51,832 nt of DNA from Lachnospiraceae bacterium UBA3282 (GTDB lineage Bacteria; Bacillota; Clostridia; Lachnospirales; Lachnospiraceae): the NCBI GenBank assembly GCA_002361735.1, contig DETS01000105.1:1-51832 (forward strand). Reading direction: 5' to 3'. Both the position numbers and the translations under genes were made by a program. The notes beneath the pieces were generated by a model, which was given only the letters and a program-made list of their open reading frames with translations, made no database searches and had not been told where the DNA came from. Positions within the stretch are counted from its first letter, which is position 1; each line of letters begins with the position of its first letter. Of this stretch, positions 34,834 to 42,875 are shown piece after piece.

Positions 34834-35121
34834 ATGAGAAAAGAATCGAAACGTCCCTTTATGCGGTCCAGAGAATTGATCGTGGAATCCTTAAAGCTCC
34901 CCAAGGACAGTATGCTGGGGGCAGCCATAGTCACCGTCACGGGAAATCGGGAAGCCTTTGTGGAAAATTATAAGGGGATCCTGGAATATACCACAGAGTC
35001 CATTGTCCTGCAGGGAAAAAACGCCAGGATCTGTTTTGAGGGAAAGAATCTTTCCATCGACTACTACACCAATGAGGATATGAAAATCAGCGGAAAGATT
35101 GATGCGCTCCGCTATCTTTAG
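34834..35121 (+). CDS. yqfC: Sporulation protein YqfC
   Basis: 95-residue protein matching the YqfC family by sequence pattern (RSRELIVESLKLPKDSMLGAAIVTVTGNREAFVENYKGILEY) and by position directly before yqfD and phoH, as in B. subtilis. The ATG at 34834 has no clear ribosome binding site; a TTG at 34825 is the only close alternative. It may depend on coupling with rlmH, 24 bases upstream. Confidence 0.88.
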   Translation: MRKESKRPFMRSRELIVESLKLPKDSMLGAAIVTVTGNREAFVENYKGILEYTTESIVLQGKNARICFEGKNLSIDYYTNEDMKISGKIDALRYL

Positions 35122-35131
35122 AGGAGATCGT

Positions 35132-36373
35132 ATGCTTCATTGGATTCAGTATATCAGAGGATATGTGGTCATAAAAGTATGGGGCTATTCTGTAGAACGC
35201 CTCCTAAATCTCTGCGGCAACCATGATATTCTGGTGTGGGAAATCGAGGATCACGGCGATTATCATACCATGCATATCAGCATTGAGGGTTTTTTTGCGT
35301 TAAAGCCGCTCCTAAAAAAGACGGGTACGCGGGCAGCCATCCTGCATCGGTACGGGCTGCCTTTTTTTATGTCAAAAATGTTGGCGAGAAAGATTTTTGT
35401 GGCAGGGCTTTTCTGCTGCATCCTGTTTTGGTCTCTGACTTCCCGTTTTATCTGGGATATCAGAATCGAGGGAAACTATGCGCTGACGGAGGATGTGCTT
35501 CTTGATTATCTTAAGGAGCGCGGCGTCCATACGGCAATGAAAAAGAATGAACTGGAGATTGAATCACTAGAGCAGGCACTGCGGGAGGATTATGATCTCA
35601 TTACCTGGACGTCGGCACAGCTTAGGGGTACCACTTTGCTCATTCGCATCAAGGAAAATGATATGCCTGTCTATGAGACGGAGGCGCCCGGAGAAGAAAA
35701 TAAAGGCGTGGACCTTACGGCGGCACGGGATGGGGTCGTGACTTATATCATTACCAGAAAAGGGGTGCCTCTGGCGGCAAAGGGGCAGAGTGTGAAGGCC
35801 GGAGACGTGCTGGTGAGCGGCGCGGTTCCCGTCTATAACGAGGATGGCACCGTCCGCAGGTATCAGTTTGTGGAAGCTGATGCAGATATTACCCTGCAAT
35901 ATGGCAAGAATATTACCATAGAGGAGGCTGTCACTTATGAGGAGAAGCTCTATACAGGGGAGACCATAGGGATTCCGGTGTTGGGCGTTGGTGAGAAGTC
36001 ACTGTCTTTCCGCTTTTTGAAGATTCCCTACGACTACTATGATATCAGTGAAGAAAAAAAGCAGGTGCAGCTTTTGGATCACCTGTATCTGCCCTTTTAC
36101 TATGGGAAAAGGACTGTGCAGGAGTATGAAATCGCCATCAAAAAGCATACCGATGACGAAATGAAAATACTGCTTCGGGAGAGATGGGATAAAATAATCG
36201 TAACTTTAAAGGAAAAAGGGGTTCAAATTGCCAAAAAAAATGTTACAATAAAAAAGAATGATGAAAAATGGGTCTTAAATGCCAGCCTGCAGCTTGAAGA
36301 AGCGGCTGTGAAGCGACGTGCCTCCCGCACGAAGCAAGTGCCGCAGGAGGAAAGTGTGCAGACTGAGGAATAA
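35132..36373 (+). CDS. yqfD: Sporulation protein YqfD
   Basis: 413 residues. An N-terminal domain (residues 1-75; WIQYIRGYVVIKVWGYSVERLLNLC) precedes one membrane helix (FVAGLFCCILFWSLTSRFIW, about 88-107), followed by a large extracytoplasmic domain starting WDIRIEGNYALTEDVLLDYL and a basic tail. This is the YqfD/SpoIV-type layout; B. subtilis yqfD is expressed in the mother cell and needed for efficient sporulation. GAGGAG overlaps the yqfC stop and sets the ATG at 35132. Confidence 0.9.
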   Translation: MLHWIQYIRGYVVIKVWGYSVERLLNLCGNHDILVWEIEDHGDYHTMHISIEGFFALKPLLKKTGTRAAILHRYGLPFFMSKMLARKIFVAGLFCCILFWSLTSRFIWDIRIEGNYALTEDVLLDYLKERGVHTAMKKNELEIESLEQALREDYDLITWTSAQLRGTTLLIRIKENDMPVYETEAPGEENKGVDLTAARDGVVTYIITRKGVPLAAKGQSVKAGDVLVSGAVPVYNEDGTVRRYQFVEADADITLQYGKNITIEEAVTYEEKLYTGETIGIPVLGVGEKSLSFRFLKIPYDYYDISEEKKQVQLLDHLYLPFYYGKRTVQEYEIAIKKHTDDEMKILLRERWDKIIVTLKEKGVQIAKKNVTIKKNDEKWVLNASLQLEEAAVKRRASRTKQVPQEESVQTEE

Positions 36374-36400
36374 GCCTGCTGTCATTTAGAAAGGCGAGGC

Positions 36401-37414
36401 ATGGAAGCATTTACCGTCAGCATAGAGGTGCCTGTAGAGCATATGCGCAATCTGTTCGGAGAATTTGACTCCCATATCAAAAGGATCGAGGAGCAGCTCA
36501 GCGTAACGATCGTCGATCGGGACGGTGCGGTCCGCATATCCGGTGAACGGGAAGCGGCGGAGCAGGCGGCGCGGATCGTGAGGGAACTTTTGAACCTGTC
36601 AAAGAGAGGGGCGGTTTTGGAGGAACAGAGTGTGGAATATGCGATAGAACTTGGGAGGGAGCATAAGGAGGACATGCTTCTTGCCATGGACAGTGATTGT
36701 ATCTGTCATACGGTGAGCGGCAAGCCGATCAAGCCAAAAACCCTTGGCCAAAAGCAATATGTGGATGCCATGCGGGATCACATGATCGTGTTCGGCGTTG
36801 GCCCTGCGGGAACGGGCAAGACGTATCTGGCAATGGCAATGGCAGTGACAGCCTTCAAAAATAACGAGGTGAGCCGCATTATTCTTACAAGACCGGCAAT
36901 TGAAGCAGGAGAGAAGCTCGGCTTTCTTCCCGGGGATCTGCAGAGTAAGGTAGACCCTTATCTGCGACCGCTCTACGATGCGCTCTATCAGATCATGGGG
37001 GCGGAGAGTTTTGCGAGAAATACGGAAAAAGGGCTGATCGAAGTGGCGCCTCTGGCTTATATGCGCGGCAGGACGCTTGACAATGCTTATATTATTTTGG
37101 ATGAGGCGCAGAATACGACACCTGCCCAGATGAAGATGTTTCTTACGAGAATCGGCTTTGGTTCCAAGGTGGTCGTTACCGGGGATGCTTCCCAAAAGGA
37201 TTTGGCGCCGGATATGAAATCGGGGCTGGACATAGCCTCACGGGTGCTGTCAAAAATAGACGACATTGCATTTTGCACATTAGACAGCAGGGATGTGGTA
37301 CGGCACCCGCTGGTACAGAAGATCGTAAAAGCCTACGATGAATACGAGGCGAGAGAGAAACGCCGCAACGGACAAAAAACAGGAAACAGGAATCAGGAAC
37401 GTGGAAAAAGATAA
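36401..37414 (+). CDS. phoH: PhoH family ATPase
   Basis: 337 residues. N-terminal KH-like domain (about 1-70; IEEQLSVTIVDRDGAVRISGE), then a P-loop domain: KPKTLGQKQYVDAMRDHMIV, Walker A GPAGTGKT (134-141), LTRPAIEAGEKLGFLPGDLQSKVDPYLRPLYD, and Walker B with IILDEAQNTTPAQMKMFLTR. PhoH proteins are linked to RNA metabolism and often sit beside ybeY, as here with one gene between. The start follows AAAGGCGAGG. Confidence 0.95.
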   Translation: MEAFTVSIEVPVEHMRNLFGEFDSHIKRIEEQLSVTIVDRDGAVRISGEREAAEQAARIVRELLNLSKRGAVLEEQSVEYAIELGREHKEDMLLAMDSDCICHTVSGKPIKPKTLGQKQYVDAMRDHMIVFGVGPAGTGKTYLAMAMAVTAFKNNEVSRIILTRPAIEAGEKLGFLPGDLQSKVDPYLRPLYDALYQIMGAESFARNTEKGLIEVAPLAYMRGRTLDNAYIILDEAQNTTPAQMKMFLTRIGFGSKVVVTGDASQKDLAPDMKSGLDIASRVLSKIDDIAFCTLDSRDVVRHPLVQKIVKAYDEYEAREKRRNGQKTGNRNQERGKR

Positions 37415-37418
37415 CAAT

Positions 37419-38615
37419 ATGCAAAAAAATATCAATGTCATTAGAAGAATCATTGTTTTTATGCTGATGTTTCCGGCGGCAGGCGTGATTGCCTGGCTTG
37501 GGAGTATGTTGTATCAATGTCAGACGGCAATGATGATCCGCAATATCGTCATGATTTTGGCAGGAACGGGGATCGTGATTTTTTCCTTTGCTTTTGGCGA
37601 GACCGGCGGTTTTTTCACTTATCGCAATGAAGGTCGCTATGGCCGCTTTGCATTGACTTATTTGGTCACTCTTGCGGCGTCGGTCTTTTTACCTTATCTG
37701 CCGGTTTCAGGATGGCCCTTTCTGGTTTTCTTTGTGATGCTGGGTATGTTCAGCAACGCGATGACAGGACTTGCGGCAGGAAGTCTGGGACTCCTCCTTT
37801 CCGTGAATTTTGCGGGCTGTGATTATGCGATCTTCTGGCTTTATTTTATCAGCGGAATGGCAGGGATTCTGTTGTTTTCCACTCTGGACGAGGAGTTTAA
37901 TGTGGGAATCCCCATGGCGATTTCCCTGCTGATTCTTACGTTATGCCTGACAGCGAATGTGATTCTTTTTTCCAGAGATAAGCTCTCGATCGGTCAGTTT
38001 ATGATCCCGGCGATCAATCTGATGGTCTGCTGCATTCTGCTGCTTGTCTGTCTTAAATTGGTGAGTTCTACGGTGATCCATAGGTACCGTGATCGTTATA
38101 TGGAGATCAATGATCCGGAATGTCCGCTGTTGGTTCAGCTTAAGGAGCTCTCGAAAGAGGAATATTATCATGCAATCCATACCGCCTATCTGGGAGATAA
38201 GATTGCAAAGAATTTAGGGATAGACGACGCAGCGGTGAAAGCCTGCGGCTATTATCACAGGATTGGAAAGCTTAAGGGAGAAAATACCTGGGAAAATGTT
38301 TCCGCAATCTGCGATAAGTATCACTTTCCGCCTAAGACAAAGCAGATCTTGCGGGAATATGTGGATCCGGATGTAAAGATGGTTTCAAAAGAGACGGTCG
38401 TCGTGCTCTTTGCGGACTGCATCGTATCCTCCATTCTTTATCTGTTTGCCAAGGATCCTCAGGCAGAACTTGATTATGCCAAACTGATAGACACGGTTTT
38501 TCAGAAGAAATTTGAAACGGACGAGCTTTGGGGTAATGAAATCTCTTTGGCACAGATTCATCAGATGAAAAAGATCTTCATTCAGGAGAAGTTATACTAT
38601 GACTTTTTACGTTGA
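37419..38615 (+). CDS. PgpH-like membrane protein with degenerate HD domain
   Basis: By position (between phoH and ybeY) this corresponds to B. subtilis PgpH (YqfF), a 7TM-HD phosphodiesterase for cyclic di-AMP. It is much shorter: about 398 residues against 711, without the large extracellular domain. About seven to eight membrane helices fill residues 8-215, then a cytosolic HD-like domain follows. The hallmark motif reads YYHRIGKL where active enzymes have HD. The later metal-binding His motifs are absent or changed (LREYVDPD, VVLFADCIVSS). The catalytic site therefore looks lost; it may be a sensor or pseudo-enzyme. Start is uncertain: ATG 37419 or GTG 37401, neither with a strong binding site. 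It overlaps ybeY by 17 bases. Confidence 0.75.
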   Translation: MQKNINVIRRIIVFMLMFPAAGVIAWLGSMLYQCQTAMMIRNIVMILAGTGIVIFSFAFGETGGFFTYRNEGRYGRFALTYLVTLAASVFLPYLPVSGWPFLVFFVMLGMFSNAMTGLAAGSLGLLLSVNFAGCDYAIFWLYFISGMAGILLFSTLDEEFNVGIPMAISLLILTLCLTANVILFSRDKLSIGQFMIPAINLMVCCILLLVCLKLVSSTVIHRYRDRYMEINDPECPLLVQLKELSKEEYYHAIHTAYLGDKIAKNLGIDDAAVKACGYYHRIGKLKGENTWENVSAICDKYHFPPKTKQILREYVDPDVKMVSKETVVVLFADCIVSSILYLFAKDPQAELDYAKLIDTVFQKKFETDELWGNEISLAQIHQMKKIFIQEKLYYDFLR

Positions 38616-39099
38616 GAATGAGACGGAGAAAGAGCTGCCCTTTTCGGCGGAGGAGATACTATCGGCTGTCATGGAGGGCGTTCTTACGGTGGAAGGCTGC
38701 CCCTATGAGGCGTCGGTCAACCTTCTTTTAACAGACGGTGCGGGCATTCGGGAATATAATAAAAATTTCAGACAGACGGACGCGGAGACGGATGTGTTGT
38801 CTTTTCCCAATCTGGACTTTTCTAAGCCGGGTGATTTTTCCGGTGCGGAATCGTGCGAGGCAGATTGTTTCGATCCCGACAGCGGTGAGCTCCTGTTGGG
38901 GGATATCATCCTGAATCTGGAACGGGTGGAGTCACAGGCGGAAGAATATGGACACAGCACAAAGCGGGAATTTGCCTTTCTCCTTGCGCACAGTCTCTAT
39001 CATCTGTGCGGCTATGATCACATGGAGGAGGGGGAGGCGCACCTGATGGAAGAAAAGCAGGAAGCGGTGTTGCGAAGTCTCGGCATTACGAGAGAATGA
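38599..39099 (+). CDS. ybeY: YbeY endoribonuclease
   Basis: 166-residue zinc-dependent RNase acting in 16S rRNA maturation and ribosome quality control. The metal site AHSLYHLCGYDHMEE (H-x3-H-x5-H) is complete. NLLLTDGAGIREYNKNFRQTDAETDVLSFP is the other family block. A short acidic insertion (about 78-95) is unusual but off the active site. The start lies within the end of the preceding gene, preceded by an AGGAGAAG site. Confidence 0.95.
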   Translation: MTFYVENETEKELPFSAEEILSAVMEGVLTVEGCPYEASVNLLLTDGAGIREYNKNFRQTDAETDVLSFPNLDFSKPGDFSGAESCEADCFDPDSGELLLGDIILNLERVESQAEEYGHSTKREFAFLLAHSLYHLCGYDHMEEGEAHLMEEKQEAVLRSLGITRE

Positions 39100-39112
39100 G
39101 AATGGATAAAAC

Positions 39113-40759
39113 ATGAGCGTACAATGGATGGCTGGAAATCTGAAAAACAGAATGGTCTTCTCGGCAGGGCCGGTGTCCTATATCCTGCTTTTTTTCTTGC
39201 GGATTCCGCTTTCGCGGGTGATTGGGGATGCAGGTGTCGGGCTGTTTGCGCCGGCATTTGAGATTTTTGTATTGACTACATTGGTCATTTCCTTTGCGAT
39301 GTCGCGGGCGATCTCGGGAATCGTTCGTTACCGTGTAAAGCGAGAGCGTTATCGCAATGCCCGTAAGGCGTTTCGGACAGCCTTTCTCATGAATTTGGTG
39401 CTGGGCGGCGTATTAGCGCTCTTTTCTTTGTTCCTTTCTACTTGGATCGCAGATATCCTGGTTTTGGAACAGCTCAGCCGTATGGCACTTCTTGCCGCTG
39501 CACCGGCGATTTTTCTGGCAGCGTTTGTGGGAAGTTTCAGAGGATATTTTAGCGGTCATGGAATGCATCTCATCGTGGCGCATTCTCAATATATCGAAAA
39601 ATTGACTATGATCGTCGGCGCGGTGTTTGCGGGCAGAGCTTTTTACACCTATGGAGAAAAAGTGGCGGCCTTAAAGCATTTGGAGGCGCATGCTTATGCC
39701 TACGGCGCTCTCGGTGCCATGCTGGGGGTGGTGATTTCACAGTTCATTGCCATATTACATCTTCTTTTATGTTATGTTATTTATGCCGGTGCGCTGAATG
39801 GGCACCGCGGGCAGGATAACAGCAGACGGGCGGAGACCCGCTTTGAATTGCAGCGCCTGTTACTGGTCAATCTGTTTCCGATCGCCCTGATTGCGGTACT
39901 CTCGAATTTGTTCATGCTGATCGATCAGCGTTTCTTGAATTACAGCCTGAATGTGACCGGGCAAGGTGATGTACGCACGGCGCAGTGGGGCTGTTTTTAC
40001 GGTAAATTCGCCTCTCTTTTGGGAATAGGAGCGGCATTTGCCTGTTTGTTCGTACACGGACATATTGGTAAGATCGGCAGTGCCTATGAGCGGGAAGAAT
40101 ACCGCAGTATGCGGGAACGGATCGGCAAGGCGGTGCAGAATGCCTCCATTGCGGCATTTCCCACGGCAATCTATCTGCTGGCGTTGGCAAAACCGTTTGC
40201 GTCATGCTGTTACGGTAAGGCAACCGCTCAGGTTACCGTACTGGCAGGCTGGCTGCAAAAGGGTGCCGCTCTGATCATACTGTTTGTATTCTGTTTCCTG
40301 TTTGGACAGCTTTTATACCAGCTTCGTTTTGTGAGGGAACTTTTTTTGACTGCGGCGGCATCTCTTTTGGCACATCTGCTTTTCGGCTGGGTGTTTGTAC
40401 GGCAGATGCATATGGGAGTGGACGGGCTGCTCTGCGCTCTGATCGTCTTTTTCGGCATTTATATGGTCTGTGGCTTCCTGCTTTTAAACAGGCATATCAA
40501 GTACCGCATGGAATGGTTTGTCGGAGTAGTATTCCCTTTTGCTGCGGCAGCGGTCTCCGGCGTGGTGGTCTATCTGATTGCCATGGCGATTGGGGAGCTG
40601 GTAGGAAATGCGATCACGATCTTGATTGCGCTGCTTGTGGGACTGGTTTTCTATATCTTTCTATTGATGCTTTTAAGGGTGATCGGGGAGACGGAACTGC
40701 ACGAGATACCTCTTGGTTTTCTTTTTATCTTACTTGGCAGAAACATCGGGATTTTATAG
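39113..40759 (+). CDS. MOP-superfamily polysaccharide/lipid flippase (SpoVB-like)
   Basis: 548 residues with about 12-14 membrane helices. It shows the SpoVB/MurJ family patterns: an opening NLKNRMVFSAGPVSYILLFF helix, a RGYFSGHGMHLIVAHSQYIEK motif (SpoVB has RGYFQG...), a central ML+DQRF motif (LFMLIDQRFLNYSLNVTG), and an ending with helix and RNIGIL. SpoVB moves cortex peptidoglycan precursors during sporulation; MurJ-like paralogues move lipid II. The preceding sporulation genes in the same run favour a cortex role, but sequence cannot separate the two. It starts 14 bases after ybeY. Confidence 0.85.
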   Translation: MSVQWMAGNLKNRMVFSAGPVSYILLFFLRIPLSRVIGDAGVGLFAPAFEIFVLTTLVISFAMSRAISGIVRYRVKRERYRNARKAFRTAFLMNLVLGGVLALFSLFLSTWIADILVLEQLSRMALLAAAPAIFLAAFVGSFRGYFSGHGMHLIVAHSQYIEKLTMIVGAVFAGRAFYTYGEKVAALKHLEAHAYAYGALGAMLGVVISQFIAILHLLLCYVIYAGALNGHRGQDNSRRAETRFELQRLLLVNLFPIALIAVLSNLFMLIDQRFLNYSLNVTGQGDVRTAQWGCFYGKFASLLGIGAAFACLFVHGHIGKIGSAYEREEYRSMRERIGKAVQNASIAAFPTAIYLLALAKPFASCCYGKATAQVTVLAGWLQKGAALIILFVFCFLFGQLLYQLRFVRELFLTAAASLLAHLLFGWVFVRQMHMGVDGLLCALIVFFGIYMVCGFLLLNRHIKYRMEWFVGVVFPFAAAAVSGVVVYLIAMAIGELVGNAITILIALLVGLVFYIFLLMLLRVIGETELHEIPLGFLFILLGRNIGIL

Positions 40760-40833
40760 GGACAGCTGCATAAAAATTCGGAATCGGCTGATACTGATTA
40801 CAGGGAAATCCGACAAGAAAGGTCTAAAACGGA

Positions 40834-41532
40834 ATGAAGCTTGTAAAACGTATCAGTCTTTTTATGGCACTGTCTGCCTTTATGTTGGGGCTGGGAGGCT
40901 ATAGCGCGTTGAAAGCGGAGGATTTCTTTTATCCGAACCGCTACCATAAGGAACATACCGGGACGTCCGTTTCCGATGTTGATCGCCCGCGTGTCGCAAA
41001 GACGGAGGAGCCGCGGCCGGCGCGCATTGCAGACGTAACAGAGCAGGAAGAAGATCCCGGGCAGGTGATCGAGGCTGCTGCCGCACCGGAACCGGTGGTA
41101 ACGGCAGATACGCTTTATTTGGTGGAGAATGTGAATCTGACAAAGGGAACGGCGACACAGACGCAGGAGACGATGCCGGTGAAATACATTGGCTTAAACC
41201 GCGAAGAACTGCTGGAGGAACTTTCTTTCTATTGCGCCAATCCGCCGCTTGCGGAGCTGGAGCAGGGTTTTGAGACTGCGGAACTGACTGCCTTTTCCAA
41301 GGAAAGGGTGGCTGTCTGTAAATATTATCGGGATGAGACGCCGAAGCATTTTTATCTAAAAGTTGCCGATCATTTTATCATCGTCTGTGAGGAGGACGGA
41401 CAGACCCTCTACATGAATACGGATATCTTGCTTGAGCGGCTGCCTGATTCCCTGCAGCAGGAAATCATGGAGGGGAAACCCGTAGCCAGCGAGGAGGAGC
41501 TGTATCTGTTTTTGGAATCGTATTCCAGTTAG
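40834..41532 (+). CDS. BofC C-terminal-like secreted protein
   Basis: 232 residues: signal-anchor (ISLFMALSAFMLGLGGYSAL), Glu/Pro-rich linker (about 30-105), and a C-terminal domain (about 115-232) that resembles the C-terminal domain of BofC, the intercompartmental sporulation checkpoint protein: VKYIGLNREELLEELSFY, HFYLKVADHFIIVCEEDGQT, and the ending SEEELYLFLESYSS. AAGAAAGG precedes the ATG. The BofC resemblance is from pattern memory; the N-terminal forespore-regulator domain of BofC is not clear. Confidence 0.65.
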   Translation: MKLVKRISLFMALSAFMLGLGGYSALKAEDFFYPNRYHKEHTGTSVSDVDRPRVAKTEEPRPARIADVTEQEEDPGQVIEAAAAPEPVVTADTLYLVENVNLTKGTATQTQETMPVKYIGLNREELLEELSFYCANPPLAELEQGFETAELTAFSKERVAVCKYYRDETPKHFYLKVADHFIIVCEEDGQTLYMNTDILLERLPDSLQQEIMEGKPVASEEELYLFLESYSS

Positions 41533-41589
41533 AAATGAAAAAAAGGGCGGATATGCCGGGCTAAATGGGTTTGGCGGAAAGGATAAGTG

Positions 41590-42807
41590 ATGGAAAGAAA
41601 AATCGCGGTGGTCGGCGGCGGTCCTGCGGGTATGACGGCCGCCATTCGGGCAGCCGAAGCGGGAGCTTTTGTGACGCTCTATGAGGGAAATGACAGAGTC
41701 GGGAAAAAAATCCTCTCGACAGGCAACGGCAGATGTAATTTTTCCAATGAGCGGATGGGAACGCAGTATTATCATGGCAGCGGAAAAGCGCTGACGGAAC
41801 ACATTTTGGAGCGTTTCGGAACAGCATGGACGATTGCTTTTTTTGAAAAGCTCGGTATGCGCATAAGGAGCAGGGAGGGGTATCTGTATCCTGCGAGTGA
41901 TCAGGCATCCACTGTCCTTGATCTGTTACGCTATGAGCTTGACAGACGGCATGTTACAGTACATACAGGGAAGCGGATCGCTGAGATCCGTCCACAAAAC
42001 GGAAAGTTTTTCCTTCCATCCGAAAAGACAGCCTACGATGCCGTGATTCTTGCCTGCGGCGGCTGTGCGGCGCCGGAGACGGGATCGGACGGAAACGGCT
42101 TTGTACTGGCTGAGAAGCTGGGGCATCGGATCGTTTCGCCCGTGCCGGCTCTGTGTGCGCTCCGTTGTCAGGAAAAATACTATAAACAGGTGGCAGGCGT
42201 GCGCTGTGACGCGGAAGTGACGCTCTTTGCGGAAGGACGGAAGACTGCCTCTGAGCGGGGGGAATTGCAGCTTACGGATTACGGGCTCTCCGGAATCCCG
42301 GTCTTTCAGATAAGCCGTCATGCCGCAAAAGCCCTGCAGGAGAAAAAAACGGTGACGGCGCGTATCTCTTTTTTGCCTGATTTTGACGAAGATGCGTGCA
42401 AAACTTTTTTCCGGAAAAGACTTGCAGCCGGTCAGGAAGACGAGATGTCAGTATTTTTGACTGGAATAGTCAATAAGAAAATAAACAGTTTACTGCTGAA
42501 ACTGGTGGGGATTCGGGAGACAGAACAGGCGGGAACGGTAGATGCCGTGGCTTTTGAGCGTCTATGGCATCTTTATTGCGGTCTGGAGACAAAAATCGTG
42601 GATACAAACGGTTTTGACAGAGCACAGGTCTGCGCGGGCGGCGTGGATGGCAGTGAAGTGACGGAGCGCCTTATGAGCAAAAAGCTGCCGGGACTGTATT
42701 TCGCGGGAGAAATCCTTGATGTGGACGGAATCTGCGGCGGCTATAATCTGCAGTGGGCATTTGCCAGCGGCGCGGCGGCGGGAGAGGCGGCTGCGATTGA
42801 TAGATGA
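41590..42807 (+). CDS. NAD(P)/FAD-dependent oxidoreductase (HI0933/BaiN-type)
   Basis: 405-residue flavoprotein. N-terminal FAD site IAVVGGGPAGMTAAIRAAEAG, then GKKILSTGNGRCNFSN, VILACGGCAAPETGSDGNGF, and at the end GLYFAGEILDVDGICGGYNLQWAFASG, all diagnostic for the HI0933/YhiN family (to which BaiN of bile-acid 7-dehydroxylators belongs). The natural substrate of most members is unknown. ATG 41590 is favoured, with AAAGGA seven bases upstream; the GTG just before it is less likely. The next gene's start region overlaps its stop. Confidence 0.88.
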   Translation: MERKIAVVGGGPAGMTAAIRAAEAGAFVTLYEGNDRVGKKILSTGNGRCNFSNERMGTQYYHGSGKALTEHILERFGTAWTIAFFEKLGMRIRSREGYLYPASDQASTVLDLLRYELDRRHVTVHTGKRIAEIRPQNGKFFLPSEKTAYDAVILACGGCAAPETGSDGNGFVLAEKLGHRIVSPVPALCALRCQEKYYKQVAGVRCDAEVTLFAEGRKTASERGELQLTDYGLSGIPVFQISRHAAKALQEKKTVTARISFLPDFDEDACKTFFRKRLAAGQEDEMSVFLTGIVNKKINSLLLKLVGIRETEQAGTVDAVAFERLWHLYCGLETKIVDTNGFDRAQVCAGGVDGSEVTERLMSKKLPGLYFAGEILDVDGICGGYNLQWAFASGAAAGEAAAIDR

Positions 42808-42875
42808 GACGGCGCCGGCAGCTTGCAGGAGCAGGAAGCGATGCAGGCGGTGAGAGAAAGGGGGCAGGTGGTTAC

